Positions 6,841 through 7,943 of a stretch of 7,943 nt of DNA are shown here, piece by piece. The translations under genes were made by a program, and so were the position numbers. The notes under the pieces are model-generated. The model saw only the letters and a list, made by a program, of their open reading frames with translations, searched no databases and was not told the origin of the DNA. Positions within the stretch are counted from its first letter, which is position 1; every line of letters starts with the position of its first letter. Source of the stretch: Pseudomonadota bacterium. Lineage in GTDB: Bacteria > Pseudomonadota > Gammaproteobacteria > GRL18. The stretch spans positions 1 through 7,943 of the forward strand of contig DAOVUE010000050.1 of the NCBI GenBank assembly GCA_030632745.1, given 5' to 3'.

Positions 6841-7943
6841 ATGGCAGCTAGTTCCTATGGTGCACGGGATATTGAAGTTCTCAATGGTCTTGAACCAGTA
6901 CAAAGACGTCCGGGTATGTATACTCACACTGAACGTCCTAACCATTTAGCACAGGAAGTCATTGATAATAGTGTTGATGAGGCGATGGCCGGATATTCCC
7001 GCCGTATTGATGTGGTATTGTATAAAGATGGTTCCTTATCAGTAAAAGATGATGGCCGCGGTATGCCGGTTGATTTACATCCGGAAGAAAAGATTCCGGG
7101 AGTTGAATTAATTTTGACTCGTTTACATGCCGGGGCTAAATTTTCCAATGATAACTATCAGTTTTCCGGCGGCCTGCACGGTGTTGGGGTTTCTGTAGTT
7201 AATGCCTTGTCTGCTAAACTGGAAATCTGGATACGCAGACAGGGTGAAGAATATTACATGGCCTTTGCTCATGGTGATAAAACCCATGAGCTGGAAAAAA
7301 TTGCTGATATTGGTCAGCGAAATACCGGTACCATGGTTCGTTTCTGGCCGGATAAACAATATTTTGATTCATTAAAATTTTCTGTGCCGCGTTTAAAACA
7401 CGGCTTGCGAGCCAAGGCTGTTTTATGTCCGGGACTGGAAATTAATTTTAAGGATGAAAACAGCGCTGCAACAGAACGCTGGTATTATGAAAATGGTTTG
7501 TCTGATTATTTGCTTGATGCTATTGAAGAAAGCGAAAGTATTCCGGCCTTACCCTTTATAGGACATCTGGAAGGTAATAATGAGCAGGCTGAATGGGCTG
7601 TGCTTTGGTTAACTGAAGAGGGCCTTTCTAAAGAAGGAGCAGCGGTTACTGAAAGTTATGCTAACTTGATCCCGACTCCTCAGGGTGGAACCCATGTCAA
7701 TGGCCTGCGCACGGGATTAACAGAAGCCATCAGGGAATTCTGTGATTTTCGTAACCTGCTGCCAAGAGGCGTTAAAATTGCTCCGGATGATGTGTGGGAC
7801 AGCTGCTGTTATATATTATCCGTTAAACTGCAGGATCCTTTATTTTCCGGACAAACCAAAGAACGCCTGTCGTCGCGTGAATGCGCGTCATTTGTGTCCG
7901 GCATAGTAAAAGATGCCTTAGGTTTATGGTTAAATCAACACAT
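6841..7943 (+). CDS. parE: ParE: DNA topoisomerase IV subunit B, N-terminal 367 residues (runs off the right edge)
   Basis: ParE is the ATPase subunit of topoisomerase IV, which with ParC unlinks daughter chromosomes. The visible part is the GHKL ATPase domain and most of the transducer domain. It shows EVIDNSVDEA (39-48, with E39 and Mg-binding N43), DDGRGMP (70-76), SGGLHGVGVSVVNALS (109-124, ATP lid), QGGTHVNGLRTGL (281-293) and the QTK loop ending at K340 that contacts ATP phosphate. Sequences such as RPNHLAQEVIDNSVDEA and SGQTKERLSSRECASFVSG follow E. coli ParE almost word for word and separate it from GyrB. The start is fixed by the in-frame stop just upstream. The frame is open to the window edge with no disruption; roughly 260 residues, including the TOPRIM domain, are expected beyond it. 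It is transcribed away from the dab operon and has no evident functional link to it. Confidence 0.97.
   Translation, partial: MAASSYGARDIEVLNGLEPVQRRPGMYTHTERPNHLAQEVIDNSVDEAMAGYSRRIDVVLYKDGSLSVKDDGRGMPVDLHPEEKIPGVELILTRLHAGAKFSNDNYQFSGGLHGVGVSVVNALSAKLEIWIRRQGEEYYMAFAHGDKTHELEKIADIGQRNTGTMVRFWPDKQYFDSLKFSVPRLKHGLRAKAVLCPGLEINFKDENSAATERWYYENGLSDYLLDAIEESESIPALPFIGHLEGNNEQAEWAVLWLTEEGLSKEGAAVTESYANLIPTPQGGTHVNGLRTGLTEAIREFCDFRNLLPRGVKIAPDDVWDSCCYILSVKLQDPLFSGQTKERLSSRECASFVSGIVKDALGLWLNQH

Noticed and set aside
6924..7359. Two minus-strand frames of 74 and 78 residues
   Set aside because: They lie antisense inside parE, whose plus-strand frame is intact and highly conserved; they are shadow frames.
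6841..7943. GyrB instead of ParE
   Set aside because: The start of the protein and the PNHL, TRLHAGAKFSN and QTKERLSSR stretches follow the ParE version of the family rather than GyrB.

Overview
The window holds a four-gene minus-strand operon and, divergently transcribed from it, the start of a plus-strand housekeeping gene. Reading the operon in transcription order (right to left): a complete NuoM-like antiporter-fold membrane protein (6624-5131), a very large DabA / DUF2309 protein (5114-1737), a NuoL-like DabB protein (1740-160), and the first 49 codons of an unidentified gene (149-1) that runs off the left edge. Junctions are tight (16-nt gap, 4-nt ATGA overlap, 10-nt gap). The three downstream genes each have a clear AAGGA-type ribosome binding site; the first does not. 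On the plus strand, 6841-7943 is the first 367 codons of parE (topoisomerase IV subunit B).

The operon has the hallmarks of a DAB/MpsAB-type inorganic-carbon accumulation system. DabA is a membrane-associated protein with a beta-carbonic-anhydrase-like zinc site. It is thought to hydrate CO2 to bicarbonate in one direction, driven by cation flow through the NuoL-like partner DabB. All four expected metal/active-site residues of DabA are present with the expected local spacing (C571-x-D573 and H763-x14-C778). This locus differs from the minimal two-gene form in several ways. It has an extra NuoM-like subunit that keeps the canonical proton-channel residues. Its DabB is shortened, lacks the NuoL SKDE region and has Arg at a conserved channel lysine. 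Its DabA is enlarged, mostly before the first metal motif. A further gene of unknown type follows dabB. A reasonable inference is a three-subunit transporter with two antiporter-like modules serving one DabA.

The organism is most likely a gammaproteobacterium. The ParE sequence is very close to the E. coli type throughout (for example the PNHL.QEVIDNSVDEA and SGQTKERLSSR stretches). Base composition looks moderate, somewhat below 50% GC. A DAB operon suggests an autotroph or another organism with a high bicarbonate demand, such as a sulfur oxidiser, but no RuBisCO or carboxysome gene lies in this window, so lifestyle is inference only.

The 216-bp divergent intergenic region (6625-6840) is AT-rich and carries a perfect 5-bp-arm dyad (6755-6769) of the T-N11-A form seen in LysR-type operators. 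No RNA genes, CRISPR arrays, insertion sequences or convincing terminators were seen.
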